64,000 nucleotides of DNA from Anthropogastromicrobium aceti (GCF_025567095.1 NZ_JAOQJH010000005.1); one strand, 5' to 3'. Numbered from the stretch's first letter, positions 24,062 to 33,590 are shown. Numbers and translations: made by a program. Notes: a model not told the origin generated them from the letters alone.

Positions 24062-26536
24062 ATGCATAAGCTGATTGAAAATCAAGTGCGGATTTCAGTG
24101 CGAAATCTGGTAGAATTTATTCTTAGAAGCGGTGATATTGATAATCGCCATTCCACAAAAGCACAGTATGATGCGATGCAGATAGGAAGTCGTCTGCATC
24201 GCAAAATACAAGGTTCGATGCCGGGTACATATAAGGCAGAGGTTTCTCTAAAGCATACAGCACACTACAGGGATGTTGAGATTTTACTTGAAGGAAGAGC
24301 TGATGGCATTATTACACCAGATGAAAAATCAGTAGAGGGAGAACAAGCCAATTTACTTTATCAGACACAAACAGATGAGAATGTATCAGCAGAGATTTCT
24401 TTTATCATTGATGAGATTAAAGTTATCCGGCAGGATATGGAAAAGTTAGATAGTGCAGCACAAGTTCATGTAGCACAGGCGCTTTGTTATGCCTATATGT
24501 ATGCAAAAGTACTGAATACAAAAGCAGCAGGTGTTACAGAAGAAAACGAGGAGAAAAAAAGGATTTGTATTGGCATACAAATCACATATTGCCATCCAGA
24601 AACTGAAGAAATCAAGCGTTTCCTAAAAGTATATACTTTTAAAGAAATCAAAGAAGAATTTGATCGTTATATAAGTGAATATGGAAAATGGGCGCAGTTT
24701 TTGTATGAGCATCGTCTGGAAAGAAATGCTTCTGTACAAAAACTGTCTTTCCCTTATCCATATCGTGCTGGACAAAAACGTCTTGTTGCGGCAGCATACC
24801 GCACGATGATAAATGGAGAACAGCTTTTTATTCAGGCACCGACAGGGATCGGAAAGACACTTTCGACTGTATTTCCAGCTGTATGGGCAGTTGGAGAGGA
24901 GTACGCTGATAAGATTTTTTATCTGACAGCAAAGACGATAACGCGCACAGCGGCAGTATCAGCGTTTGATATTTTGCAAGAAAATGGTCTTAAAATGTCA
25001 TACATTGCTCTGACATCAAAAGAAAAAATCTGTCCGAACACAGTTATGGAGTGTAATCCCGTGCAATGCCAATATGCCAAAGGTCATTTTGATCGTGTAA
25101 ATGAGGCAGCATTTGATTTGATTCATGATTGTGAGCAGATTACAAGAGAAAAATTAGCTGCCTGCGCGGAGAAATATAAGGTTTGCCCATTTGAGTTATC
25201 ACTAGATGTCAGCTATTGGGTAGATGCCATAATTTGCGATTATAATTATGTTTTTGATCCTCATGTGCGTCTGCAGCGTTATTTTGCAGACGGTGAAAGA
25301 GGCGATTACATATTTTTAGTAGATGAGGCTCACAATTTGGTGGAGCGTGCAAGAGAGATGTACAGTGCTAAACTTGAAAAAGAAGAATTTCTTGCCGCGA
25401 AAAAATATTATGAACCATTTAAGTCAGTTGTAAAACAGATAAATAGCTGCAATCGCAAACTTCTTGAATTAAAAAGAGAGTGTGATGTATGGAAGGTTCT
25501 TCCAGAGGGTGAAGGAATTGGATCATTTGTCATGGCATTAGAGCGACTATATGAAGCGTTAAACCGATTGAGTGAAACACATCCAGAATGGACAGCTCCA
25601 AAAGAGGCAAGTGAGTTTTTCTTTCATGTAAGAGATTTCCTGGAAGTATATGAACAGCTTAATGAGCATTACGAGGTATATATGGAACATACATCGCAGG
25701 GAACCTTTCAGATAAATCTTCTGTGTGTAAATCCGGCCGAGTGTTTGCAGGAATGCTGCACACAGGGAATTTCAACGATATTCTTTTCAGCAACACTTTT
25801 GCCAATTCGTTATTACAAGGAGCTTCTTGGACAAGGTGAAGAATCAAAGGCAATCTATGCTGCGTCTCCTTTTGACCCGAAAAATCGTCTCATTGTAACA
25901 GCAGCAGATGTATCATCAAAATATACAAGAAGAACAGCATTGGAATATACTCGTATAGGCCAGTATATTAAGGCAATAACAAATAGCAGGCGTGGAAATT
26001 ATCTTGTCTTTTTTCCATCATACACATTTCGCGATGAAGTTGAAGCCTATATGGAAAAAGAAGAAAATGTACGCTATATTCGTCAGGAAAGCAGCATGAC
26101 AGAAACGCAGAGAGAAGAATTTCTTGATGCATTTAGAGAACAGGACACACCGACTGTCGGTTTTTGCGTTATGGGCGGCATCTTTTCAGAGGGAATTGAC
26201 TTGCAAAACGAAGCTGTAATTGGTGTTATTATTGTAGGAACGGGATTGCCGCAGACAGGGTCACGTCAGGAAATTCTAAAAAGTCACTACGAAAAAGAAG
26301 GAAAAAATGGTTTCCTATTTGCGTATCTTTATCCTGGAATGAATAAAGTATTGCAGGCAGCAGGACGTTTAATCCGCACAAGCAAAGATTATGGTGTTAT
26401 AGCCCTGTTAGACGAGCGTTTTTTGCAGGGATCGTATCGAAGTCAGTTTCCGCCGGATTGGACAGATATGAACATTGTACAACTTTCGAATTGTACAGCG
26501 CTGTTAGAACAGTTTTGGGAAGATATTGAGCAATAG
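24062..26536 (+). CDS. DinG/XPD-like Fe-S DNA helicase with N-terminal PD-(D/E)XK-type nuclease domain
   Basis: 824 residues. The N-terminal 230 carry a nuclease-like pattern: EGRADGI (about 77-83), then FIIDEIKVI (about 113-121), that is D...(D/E)xK, followed by a helix with Q-x-x-x-Y (QALCYAYMYA). The helicase part has Walker A QAPTGIGKTLS (about 258-268), four Cys spaced as in XPD iron-sulfur domains (CPNTVMECNPVQC region through CPFE, about 323-376), DEAH at VDEAHNLVERA (about 420) and C-terminal motifs GGIFSEGIDL and QAAGRLIR. It is probably a 5'-3' structure-specific helicase in repair. The Cas4-like end is part of this known fusion and does not indicate CRISPR; no array or cas gene is near. 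Confidence 0.88.
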   Translation: MHKLIENQVRISVRNLVEFILRSGDIDNRHSTKAQYDAMQIGSRLHRKIQGSMPGTYKAEVSLKHTAHYRDVEILLEGRADGIITPDEKSVEGEQANLLYQTQTDENVSAEISFIIDEIKVIRQDMEKLDSAAQVHVAQALCYAYMYAKVLNTKAAGVTEENEEKKRICIGIQITYCHPETEEIKRFLKVYTFKEIKEEFDRYISEYGKWAQFLYEHRLERNASVQKLSFPYPYRAGQKRLVAAAYRTMINGEQLFIQAPTGIGKTLSTVFPAVWAVGEEYADKIFYLTAKTITRTAAVSAFDILQENGLKMSYIALTSKEKICPNTVMECNPVQCQYAKGHFDRVNEAAFDLIHDCEQITREKLAACAEKYKVCPFELSLDVSYWVDAIICDYNYVFDPHVRLQRYFADGERGDYIFLVDEAHNLVERAREMYSAKLEKEEFLAAKKYYEPFKSVVKQINSCNRKLLELKRECDVWKVLPEGEGIGSFVMALERLYEALNRLSETHPEWTAPKEASEFFFHVRDFLEVYEQLNEHYEVYMEHTSQGTFQINLLCVNPAECLQECCTQGISTIFFSATLLPIRYYKELLGQGEESKAIYAASPFDPKNRLIVTAADVSSKYTRRTALEYTRIGQYIKAITNSRRGNYLVFFPSYTFRDEVEAYMEKEENVRYIRQESSMTETQREEFLDAFREQDTPTVGFCVMGGIFSEGIDLQNEAVIGVIIVGTGLPQTGSRQEILKSHYEKEGKNGFLFAYLYPGMNKVLQAAGRLIRTSKDYGVIALLDERFLQGSYRSQFPPDWTDMNIVQLSNCTALLEQFWEDIEQ

Positions 26537-26561
26537 TTTTTGTTTTCTGGTAATTGCAGGG

Positions 26562-26590
26562 TTGCGTTAAGTGGTAATATCCGCTATAAT
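26562..26590 (+). promoter_or_regulatory. Promoter of the sigma-like / histidine kinase / ftsW cluster
   Basis: TTGCGT (26562-26567), 17-bp spacer, TATAAT (26585-26590). The leader is about 90 bases. Confidence 0.65.
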
Positions 26591-26684
26591 AAAGACGATT
26601 TGCAGCAGGGCTAATACTGATGCATAAAGCATAAAATGAAGGCAGATTTAACGGAGAAATAGTAGAAAGGCAGTCAATTAAATT

Positions 26685-27257
26685 ATGGAAAACCAGTTTT
26701 ATCAGATGTATCTGGATGAGTTAAGTGAAATTCCAGAGTGTACAAATGAGGAGATGGAAGCATTGTTAAATAGTCTTCCAAACGAGGAGGCAGTGAAGCG
26801 TCTGACAGAGGGCAGCCTTGCCTATGTCGTGCGTGAGGCAGCGAAGTATGCAGGAAATGATGTTGAAATATCAGATCTTGTTCAGGAAGGAAACATGGCA
26901 CTTTTGCTTGTATTAAAAAATTATGCGTCGCATCCAGTTGTAGGTGATGATGCAGTTTCCTATTTTAATCAGCTTCGTGAGCGCGCAGTTCATATGGCAA
27001 TGGAAGCAGTTACAGAAGAGCAAAAACAAAGTGAGCAGACAGCAGAAAAATTAACAGCTTCTGTTAATGTCTTAAATGTAGTCATGACAAAGCTTGCAGA
27101 AGAGCTTGGACGTGAGCCTAACCTTTCTGAAATCGCAGCAAAGATGCAGATGAGCGAGGATGAGGTACAGGCTGTTATGAAGGAAGCCATCAATGCTGTT
27201 GCTGTTGACAGGAGTGAGGCAGCACAAAAGGAAGATGAAGCACTAGAAAATCAGTAA
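26685..27257 (+). CDS. Sigma-70-like protein with regions 2 and 3 but no region 4
   Basis: 190 residues. The middle resembles sigma region 2 (SLAYVVREAAKYAGNDVEISDLVQEGNMALLLVLKNYAS, with the conserved DLVQEGN). It is followed by an acidic linker and a region-3-like helix-turn-helix (LAEELGREPNLSEIAAKMQMSEDEVQAVM). The protein then ends with an acidic tail (RSEAAQKEDEALENQ) where region 4, the -35-binding domain, would be. It may be a degenerate sigma factor, a non-promoter-binding regulator of polymerase, or a sigma that depends on a partner. A strong promoter precedes it, and a histidine kinase gene follows within 40 bp. Confidence 0.75.
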   Translation: MENQFYQMYLDELSEIPECTNEEMEALLNSLPNEEAVKRLTEGSLAYVVREAAKYAGNDVEISDLVQEGNMALLLVLKNYASHPVVGDDAVSYFNQLRERAVHMAMEAVTEEQKQSEQTAEKLTASVNVLNVVMTKLAEELGREPNLSEIAAKMQMSEDEVQAVMKEAINAVAVDRSEAAQKEDEALENQ

Positions 27258-27292
27258 GTAAGAAAAATATAGTGGAAAAGAGGCACTTCTAT

Positions 27293-28699
27293 ATGAAACG
27301 GGCGATTGTAAAGCGGTTTATTGTTGTACTGATTGTGGCGATGGCAATAAGCAGTATTGTCATCAGTATGTCATATTATCGTCTGGCAAGTCATCGCGTC
27401 ATGGAAGATATGAAGCCAGTACTGCTTTTGTTAGATGCCACAATTGACTGGGAGAGCAGCGATCTGGAAAAACAGATTGTTGAAATCAGCAGTCAGATGA
27501 ATAATGATTATAGAATTACAATTATTGATAATGATGGAAGTGTTTTGGCTGATTCTGAAACTGGAAATCCAGAGACGATGGAAAATCACAAAAACAGAAA
27601 GGAAGTCAAGGAGGCTTTTCAAAACGGCTTTGGAACAAAGGTGCGCAATTCCAGCACAATCAAAGGAAGTATGATGTATGCGGCATATTGTTCACCAACG
27701 CAGCATAAGGTCATTCGTATTTCTATTCATCACGATGTGATTACAGATCTGATGAAAATGATGGTACCGTCTATTGCGATTAGCCTTTTGCTAGCATTAT
27801 CAGTTGCTGGTGTGCTGACTAATAAATTTGCCGCCTCCGTCACTAAGCCAATTCTTGAAATCTCACACAAGCTTGAGGGTATCTATGATGAGAAAATTGA
27901 TTTTAATTTTCCTCATTACCAGTATGATGAATTAAATATCATTGCGCGAACAACAACTGACATGTCAAAAAGCGTGCAGGATTACATACGAAAGCTTGAA
28001 AAAGAAAAGACGATTCGTCAGGAATTTTTCAGCAATGCCTCTCATGAATTAAAAACACCGCTTACAGCAATACGCGGCTATGCCGAGCTTCTTCAAAGTG
28101 GTATGGCATCAGATACACAGATGCAAAAAGAGTTTTTAGGACGCATTCACTCAGAGGTGGAGGAAATGACAAGCCTGATCAATGACATATTGATGATTTC
28201 CCGATTAGAGACCAAGGAGTTAATGCCGACTAAGGAAATGCTATGTGTCAAGAGTGTGGCAGAAGAGGTAAAAAAAACACTTAAGCCGTTAGCAGATGAG
28301 AATAATGTTTCGCTTGAAATCCATTGCTGTGATGAGTTTGTTTATATGGATCGCAGCCATCTTCAGGGAATATTGTCTAATCTTATGGGAAATGCAGTTA
28401 AATATAACAGACCAGGCGGCTTTGTCCAAACCGATATCACAATGGACAGCACAAGTCTTTCAATTCGTGTGGAAGACAGTGGTATAGGCATTGCAAAGGA
28501 GGATCAGAAGCGTATCTTTGAGCGTTTTTATCGTGTAGATAAAGGACGTAGCAAGCGAGTTGCCGGTACAGGACTTGGTCTTTCTATTGTAAAACATGTA
28601 ACAGAATTTTATGGCGGCTGTGTCAGTGTAGAGAGTCAGTCAGGTGTGGGAAGTACATTTCTTGTTCAGCTTCCGGCTGCATCTTTAGTTCAAAAATAA
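27293..28699 (+). CDS. Membrane sensor histidine kinase (PhoR-like), no adjacent response regulator
   Basis: 468 residues from the ATG at 27293 (AAGAGG nine bases upstream; GTG 27272 is weaker). Two membrane segments (FIVVLIVAMAISSIVISMSYY and MVPSIAISLLLALSVAGVL) enclose an extracellular PAS/CHASE-like sensor of about 130 residues. HAMP, an H-box FFSNASHELKTPLTAIRGY (phosphorylated His near residue 250), N-box LMGNAVKYN and G-boxes DSGIGI and GTGLGLSIVKH follow. All catalytic boxes are intact. The partner response regulator, normally next door, is absent; sigma-like and ftsW-like genes flank it, suggesting envelope control. Confidence 0.92.
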   Translation: MKRAIVKRFIVVLIVAMAISSIVISMSYYRLASHRVMEDMKPVLLLLDATIDWESSDLEKQIVEISSQMNNDYRITIIDNDGSVLADSETGNPETMENHKNRKEVKEAFQNGFGTKVRNSSTIKGSMMYAAYCSPTQHKVIRISIHHDVITDLMKMMVPSIAISLLLALSVAGVLTNKFAASVTKPILEISHKLEGIYDEKIDFNFPHYQYDELNIIARTTTDMSKSVQDYIRKLEKEKTIRQEFFSNASHELKTPLTAIRGYAELLQSGMASDTQMQKEFLGRIHSEVEEMTSLINDILMISRLETKELMPTKEMLCVKSVAEEVKKTLKPLADENNVSLEIHCCDEFVYMDRSHLQGILSNLMGNAVKYNRPGGFVQTDITMDSTSLSIRVEDSGIGIAKEDQKRIFERFYRVDKGRSKRVAGTGLGLSIVKHVTEFYGGCVSVESQSGVGSTFLVQLPAASLVQK

Positions 28700-28725
28700 G
28701 AACAAGAATGAAAGGTTAATATTGT

Positions 28726-30003
28726 ATGAAAAAAAAGAAAGCGCCTCTTGGACGTCGTATGAAGGAGTTTGTGAAAACAAGCGTTGTATGGGGACCGCTT
28801 GATCATAATCTGTTTTTTACGATTATTTTCTTAAATGTATACGGAATTATTATGGTATACAGTGCCAGCTATAACAATTCGATTACAAAGAATTATAGCT
28901 ATTTTATGAATAATCAGCTTAAAAATGTAATATTTGGATTTGTTATAATGATTGTTGCGTCATATGTTAATTATCACCGTATTGTGCGGCTGGGTTGGGG
29001 CTGGTTCTGGCTTTTGGCTGCAGTGGCCATTATTGCGGCACTAAAGACACCACTAGCTCACAGTGAGCTTGGTGCAACAAGATGGATAAAACTTGGTCCT
29101 GTAAGCTTTCAGGCAGCGGAGCCAATAAAGGCAGCTATAATTATTTTCTTCGCTTATTATGTGAGTTATTGGGGATTAAACAGGTGGTATAACCAGCTGC
29201 TTGCGTGCCTGCTTGCTATTGCGCTTTTGGGCTTTTTATTTTTCTTCTCAAATAATTTAAGCACGGTTATCGTTTTGTTTTGTATTTGTGCCGTTATAAT
29301 TTTATCAAGTGTAAAAAAGCCGGATCTTTACTGGTATTTCCTGATTGGTCTTGCATTAATTATCATAGCAGCAATTGGTGTTACTATTTATCTTTTGATG
29401 CATCAGGGCGCAGAAAACTTTAGATTTGTGCGTATACGTGCATGGCTTCATCCAGAGGAGTATGCAGCAGATGAAGGTCTTCAGGCGATGCAGGCGCGCT
29501 ATGCAATTGGCGCAGGTGGTTTCTGGGGCAAGGGTCTTGGACAGAGCCTTATTAAATTCAAGCTGTCGTATTCTTACAATGACTTTATTCTGGCAATTAT
29601 CTGCGAAGAGCTTGGCGTGTTTGGTGTTATCGTGATGATGACATTATTTGGCTATTTGCTGTATCGTATTTACAAGATTGCGCAGAATGCATGGGATATT
29701 GAAGGAAAAGTATTGGCAATAGGTGTGTTTACGCAGATCGCACTCCAGCTATTGATAAATGTGATGGTTGTTACGAGTGTAATTCCGACAACAGGTGTTA
29801 CACTTCCATTTTTCAGTGCGGGTGGTACATCTGTTGTTTTCCTGCTTGCAGAGCTTGGAATGGTATTAAATGTGGACAAGTATGCAAAGGAACGCAGATT
29901 CTTTGAGGAAGCAGAACGCCATGTTGCTCAGATGGAACAGCGAGGCGGTATCGGAGCAGCAGGATGGAGACGTCGTCTTGATTCGGCAAGAACGCGCAGA
30001 TAA
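28726..30003 (+). CDS. FtsW/RodA/SpoVE family peptidoglycan glycosyltransferase
   Basis: SEDS-family polymerase of lipid II at the division or elongation site. The 425 residues have about ten membrane segments, the N-terminal signature LFFTIIFLNVYGIIMVYSASY, an extracellular loop with RIRAWLHPEEYAADEG and QARYAIGAGGFWGKGLGQS, and the C-terminal ITGVTLPFFSAGG-like stretch (TTGVTLPFFSAGGTS). The last 45 residues are cytoplasmic, basic and Arg-rich. The gene lies 26 bp after the histidine kinase and ends at a bidirectional terminator. Whether it is FtsW, RodA or SpoVE cannot be decided without the partner PBP. Confidence 0.92.
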   Translation: MKKKKAPLGRRMKEFVKTSVVWGPLDHNLFFTIIFLNVYGIIMVYSASYNNSITKNYSYFMNNQLKNVIFGFVIMIVASYVNYHRIVRLGWGWFWLLAAVAIIAALKTPLAHSELGATRWIKLGPVSFQAAEPIKAAIIIFFAYYVSYWGLNRWYNQLLACLLAIALLGFLFFFSNNLSTVIVLFCICAVIILSSVKKPDLYWYFLIGLALIIIAAIGVTIYLLMHQGAENFRFVRIRAWLHPEEYAADEGLQAMQARYAIGAGGFWGKGLGQSLIKFKLSYSYNDFILAIICEELGVFGVIVMMTLFGYLLYRIYKIAQNAWDIEGKVLAIGVFTQIALQLLINVMVVTSVIPTTGVTLPFFSAGGTSVVFLLAELGMVLNVDKYAKERRFFEEAERHVAQMEQRGGIGAAGWRRRLDSARTRR

Positions 30004-30020
30004 AAATTTATTTCCAATAA

Positions 30021-30056
30021 AAAAAGTGCCGGGCGGTCAAACGCTGGCACTTTTTT
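30021..30056. terminator. Bidirectional terminator between convergent genes
   Basis: AAAAAGTGCC pairs with GGCACTTTTTT around GGGCGGTCAAACGCT. Confidence 0.85.
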
Positions 30057-30063
30057 GTATGTA

Positions 30064-31092
30064 TTATACGCGCTCTGCAATAGTGTAGATCAGCTGCTCG
30101 GAGCTGTCCCAATCAAGACATGGATCAGTGATTGATTTGCCATAAATATGCTCACCAATCTTTTGGCTGCCGGCTTCGATGTAGCTTTCAATCATTACGC
30201 CCTTTACAAGATTTTCAATTTCCTTAGAGTGAGTACGGCTGTGCATAACTTCTTTTACGATACGGATCTGCTCCATATGTCTTTTTCCAGAGTTGGAGTG
30301 ATTAGCATCAACAACACATGCCGGATTAAGCAGATTTCTTTCCTGATACATTTCGTACAGACGATAAAGATCTTCATAGTGATAGTTCGGGATTGTTTTT
30401 CCATATTTATCAACAGCACCGCGCAAAATAGTATGAGTTAATGGATTTCCATCTGTCTGAACTTCCCAGCCGCGGAAGATAAAGTCATGTCCATGCTGTG
30501 CAGCAACAACGGAGTTTAACATAACAGATAAATCACCGCTTGTCGGGTTCTTCATACCGGCAGGAATGTCAATTCCGCTTACTGTCAGACGATGTTGCTG
30601 ATTTTCAACAGAACGGGCACCGACAGCAACATATGAAAGAATATCTGACAGGTAACGCCAGTTTTCTGGATACAGCATCTCATCGGCAGCAGTCAGACCG
30701 GTCTCAGCAACAGCACGCATGTGCATATGGCGTATTGCAAGTATTCCGGCTAACATATCCGGTTTTTTCTCAGGGTCTGGCTGGTGAACCATGCCCTTAT
30801 AGCCTTCACCAGTAGTACGCGGCTTGTTTGTGTAGATACGTGGAATCAGAATCAGCTTGTCAGAAACCTTCTCCTGAACGCGTGCCAGTCGGTGAACATA
30901 ATCTAAAACTGCATCTTCGTTATCAGCAGAGCAAGGACCGATAATGACAAGAAATTTGTCACTCTCGCCGGTAAATACCTTGCGGATCATCTCATCACGT
31001 TCCTTTTTTACCTGTATAATCGCGTCAGATACCGGGTACTGTTCACGAATTTCGGCAGGTGTAGGAAGCTTTTTCACAAAATTAAAACTCAT
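30064..31092 (-). CDS. 3-deoxy-7-phosphoheptulonate synthase, class I (AroG/F type)
   Basis: First step of the shikimate pathway: PEP plus erythrose 4-phosphate. 342 residues from the ATG at 31092 (AGAGG seven bases upstream); the longer frame start lacks a ribosome site. Family marks are VIIGPCSADNE, PRIYTNKPRTTGEGYKGM (PEP-binding), GARSVENQQHRLTVSGIDIPAGMKNPTSGD and VVDANHSNSGKRHMEQ with metal-binding His. The length matches the E. coli AroG-like class with an N-terminal extension for feedback by aromatic amino acids. Monocistronic on the minus strand. Confidence 0.95.
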   Translation of the reverse strand: MSFNFVKKLPTPAEIREQYPVSDAIIQVKKERDEMIRKVFTGESDKFLVIIGPCSADNEDAVLDYVHRLARVQEKVSDKLILIPRIYTNKPRTTGEGYKGMVHQPDPEKKPDMLAGILAIRHMHMRAVAETGLTAADEMLYPENWRYLSDILSYVAVGARSVENQQHRLTVSGIDIPAGMKNPTSGDLSVMLNSVVAAQHGHDFIFRGWEVQTDGNPLTHTILRGAVDKYGKTIPNYHYEDLYRLYEMYQERNLLNPACVVDANHSNSGKRHMEQIRIVKEVMHSRTHSKEIENLVKGVMIESYIEAGSQKIGEHIYGKSITDPCLDWDSSEQLIYTIAERV

Positions 31093-31220
31093 AGTAATTC
31101 CTCTTTTCTCATCTAGTAAAGACACTCACAATTATAAATAGGAAGATTTGGAATGTCAAGTGTAAAGATTATCGTTTCAGGTATACTATAAGAGTGTAAA
31201 TGTTTGAAAGGAGATCTTCT

Positions 31221-31382
31221 ATGTGGCTGATTGTTTTTATGATAATTATCATTGCGGCTGTGATTGTCTGTTTTTCACTTGCAGCAGCGGCAAAAAACGC
31301 AGAAATGATTTCGCAGCTGTGGCTTGAAAAGCAGCGCATAAAACAGGAAATTTTATGCACGAACAAAACAAAAGAAGAATAG
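31221..31382 (+). CDS. Small membrane protein, 53 residues, unknown
   Basis: ATG at 31221 with AAAGGAG seven bases upstream, a strong site that supports a real gene. One membrane helix (MWLIVFMIIIIAAVIVCFSLAAAA) is followed by an amphipathic, charged tail (NAEMISQLWLEKQRIKQEIL), probably cytoplasmic. It precedes the dacF-like gene by 75 bp. No family recognised; the shape is that of a small membrane-protein regulator. Confidence 0.55.
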   Translation: MWLIVFMIIIIAAVIVCFSLAAAAKNAEMISQLWLEKQRIKQEILCTNKTKEE

Positions 31383-31457
31383 AAAATGTAAAAATCAAGG
31401 TATACTTTTGACTCAATTTGAATTAAAATGATAGTGAACATCCTGTGGGAGCAAACA

Positions 31458-32639
31458 GTGAAAAAACGAATTTGGATCGCTTTTTTATGCCTTATTATTT
31501 TGGGCACTACATTTGGCTTGCCGCAGCCTTCCTGTGCAGATGAGACGACAGGTGGGATTTTACTCACCTGTCCATCTGCAATTTTGATGGAAGCCTCTAC
31601 AAAAAGCGTTATATACGAGAAAGCACCCGATGAAAGAAGAAGCCCTGCGAGCATAACAAAGATCATGACGGCAATTTTGATTTTTGATGCTATTGAAGCG
31701 GGAAAAATTTCCCTTGAGGATGAGGTTGTGACGAGTGCCTATGCAAAATCAATGGGAGGCTCTCAAGTCTATCTGGAAGAAGGAGAAAAGCAGACAGTTG
31801 ACACATTGATCAAATGCATTATGGTTTCTAGTGGAAATGATGCAAGCGTTGCAATGGCAGAGTACATAGCAGGAAGCGAGTCGAGTTTTGTTCAGATGAT
31901 GAATGAGCGTGCTGCCTCTCTTGGAATGGAAAATACGCATTTCGAGGACTGCTGTGGGTTAACTGATTCAGACAATCATTATACAACAGCACGTGATATC
32001 GCACTTATGGCGCAGGAACTGATAACACGTTATCCTCAGATTAAATCATATACGACGATCTGGATGGAAAATATTACCCATGTAACAATGCAGGGAAGCA
32101 AGGAATTTGGACTTGCCAATACCAATAAGCTTTTAAAGCAGTACCCATATACGACAGGTTTAAAAACAGGTTCAACAAATAAAGCAAAGTATTGTGTATG
32201 TGCGACAGCAAATAAGGATGGTGTTGAGTTAATAGCTGTTATCATGGGCTGTCCAAACTATAAAGATCGCTTCACTGAGGCACAGTCACTGCTCCAATTT
32301 GGCTATACAACATGTAAGCTGTATCAGGATGAAAATCCTCCCGAACTTATGCCTATACTAGTAAAGGGAGGAATAGATAAACAGGTTCCGGCTGTATATA
32401 AGGAAAAATTTTCATGGCTGTTTGTGTCAGGTGAAGATTTTTCAAATATGGAAAAGATGCTCACAACAAATGAGCTTACAGCACCAATTGAAAAGGGAGA
32501 GCAGATCGGTACGGTAACGTACCGGCTGAATGGAAAAGAGCTTGGCAGCATTGGCATTTACGCAGGAGAGTCTGTCCGTGAGGCAAAATTTTTTGATTAT
32601 CTGCTTAATATTGTGCTGCAGTGGATGGCAGTTATTTAA
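31458..32639 (+). CDS. D-alanyl-D-alanine carboxypeptidase (S11, DacF-like)
   Basis: Trims the terminal D-Ala of peptidoglycan pentapeptides, outside the membrane. 393 residues from a GTG at 31458 (GGGAG six bases upstream), giving a normal signal peptide (MKKRIWIAFLCLIILG); the ATG 30 bases earlier has no ribosome site. Catalytic motifs are S65-I-T-K68, SSGNDAS and KTGSTNKA. A C-terminal PBP5_C-like beta domain and a final hydrophobic segment (FDYLLNIVLQWMAVI), perhaps an amphipathic anchor, follow. The gene is complete. Confidence 0.93.
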   Translation: MKKRIWIAFLCLIILGTTFGLPQPSCADETTGGILLTCPSAILMEASTKSVIYEKAPDERRSPASITKIMTAILIFDAIEAGKISLEDEVVTSAYAKSMGGSQVYLEEGEKQTVDTLIKCIMVSSGNDASVAMAEYIAGSESSFVQMMNERAASLGMENTHFEDCCGLTDSDNHYTTARDIALMAQELITRYPQIKSYTTIWMENITHVTMQGSKEFGLANTNKLLKQYPYTTGLKTGSTNKAKYCVCATANKDGVELIAVIMGCPNYKDRFTEAQSLLQFGYTTCKLYQDENPPELMPILVKGGIDKQVPAVYKEKFSWLFVSGEDFSNMEKMLTTNELTAPIEKGEQIGTVTYRLNGKELGSIGIYAGESVREAKFFDYLLNIVLQWMAVI

Positions 32640-32683
32640 ATAAATCCGCCGCAATTTGATTAAAAGAACGAAAGGAAATATAA

Positions 32684-33565
32684 ATGAACAAATGGATTAT
32701 GGCAGGCACAGCAGCTGCATTTACGGGTGCAGCTGCGTTTGCCCGCTCAGAATATGAACGAACTCATCTCGACATTGTGCACTATGACATTAAAACAGAT
32801 AAGCTTGGTTTGGAATGGAATGGCTTTAAGGCTGTTTTTCTTTCTGATCTGCATGATAATAGCTTTGGCATGAAGAATGAAGAGCTGCTTGCGGCAATTG
32901 AAAAAGAACAGCCTGATATTGTTTTAATTGGCGGTGATATGCTTGTAGTAAAGGAGTGGGCTGCACCTCATTTTGATATGCTTGCAAATTTGTATAAAAA
33001 ACTTGTTAAGCGATATCCTGTGTATTACGCATTTGGCAATCATGAGCAGCGCATGAAGGAAGAACCGCTTACGTATCCTGGCTGGTGGCAGAGCTACTGG
33101 AAAGTGCTTAAAGATAGTGGTATGCATGTTCTTGTTAATAAAAGTGAAGAGATCATAAAAAATGGTACCGCGATGCGTATAAGCGGCATCACGCTGCCGC
33201 GGGAGTGCTATCGAAAAGGGCGTATTCCGTCATTATCAGCCGGGTATATAGATAAGAAAATTGGAAAAGCTTCAGACAAAAACTTTGAACTGCTGCTTGC
33301 TCACACACCAACCTTTGCAAAGACATATGCCGATTGGGGTGCCGATTTGGTACTTAGTGGCCATTTTCATGGAGGTACCATTAGAATCCCTGGTCTTGGC
33401 GGAGTGATGACACCGCAGCTGCAGTTTTTCTCACCTCTTGCAAGAGGAAATGTGACACAGAAAAATACAAATATCATAGTCAGCGGAGGTTTAGGCACGC
33501 ACAGTATCAATGTGCGCCTTAACAATTTGCCGCAGCTCGTTGTTTTGACATGGAAAACTCATTGA
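32684..33565 (+). CDS. Membrane-anchored metallophosphoesterase (YaeI/YkuE-like)
   Basis: 293 residues. An N-terminal hydrophobic stretch (MAGTAAAFTGAAAFA) is followed by the calcineurin-like fold: SDLHD (54-58), GGDML, FGNHEQR, then LLAHTP and GHFHGGTIRIPGLGG. All metal-binding motifs are present. The family includes UDP-diacylglucosamine-type lipid phosphatases and others, so the substrate cannot be named. It lies 44 bp after dacF, in the same direction, suggesting an envelope role. Confidence 0.88.
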   Translation: MNKWIMAGTAAAFTGAAAFARSEYERTHLDIVHYDIKTDKLGLEWNGFKAVFLSDLHDNSFGMKNEELLAAIEKEQPDIVLIGGDMLVVKEWAAPHFDMLANLYKKLVKRYPVYYAFGNHEQRMKEEPLTYPGWWQSYWKVLKDSGMHVLVNKSEEIIKNGTAMRISGITLPRECYRKGRIPSLSAGYIDKKIGKASDKNFELLLAHTPTFAKTYADWGADLVLSGHFHGGTIRIPGLGGVMTPQLQFFSPLARGNVTQKNTNIIVSGGLGTHSINVRLNNLPQLVVLTWKTH

Positions 33566-33590
33566 ATTTCATTGTATAGTATGCTATACT
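33562..33590 (+). promoter_or_regulatory. Promoter of scpAB
   Basis: TTGAAT (33562-33567), overlapping the preceding stop codon, 17-bp spacer, TATACT (33585-33590). Confidence 0.6.

Noticed and set aside
24062..26536. Cas4-like domain as a sign of a CRISPR system
   Set aside because: The domain belongs to a known helicase fusion, and no array, cas1 or cas2 is present.
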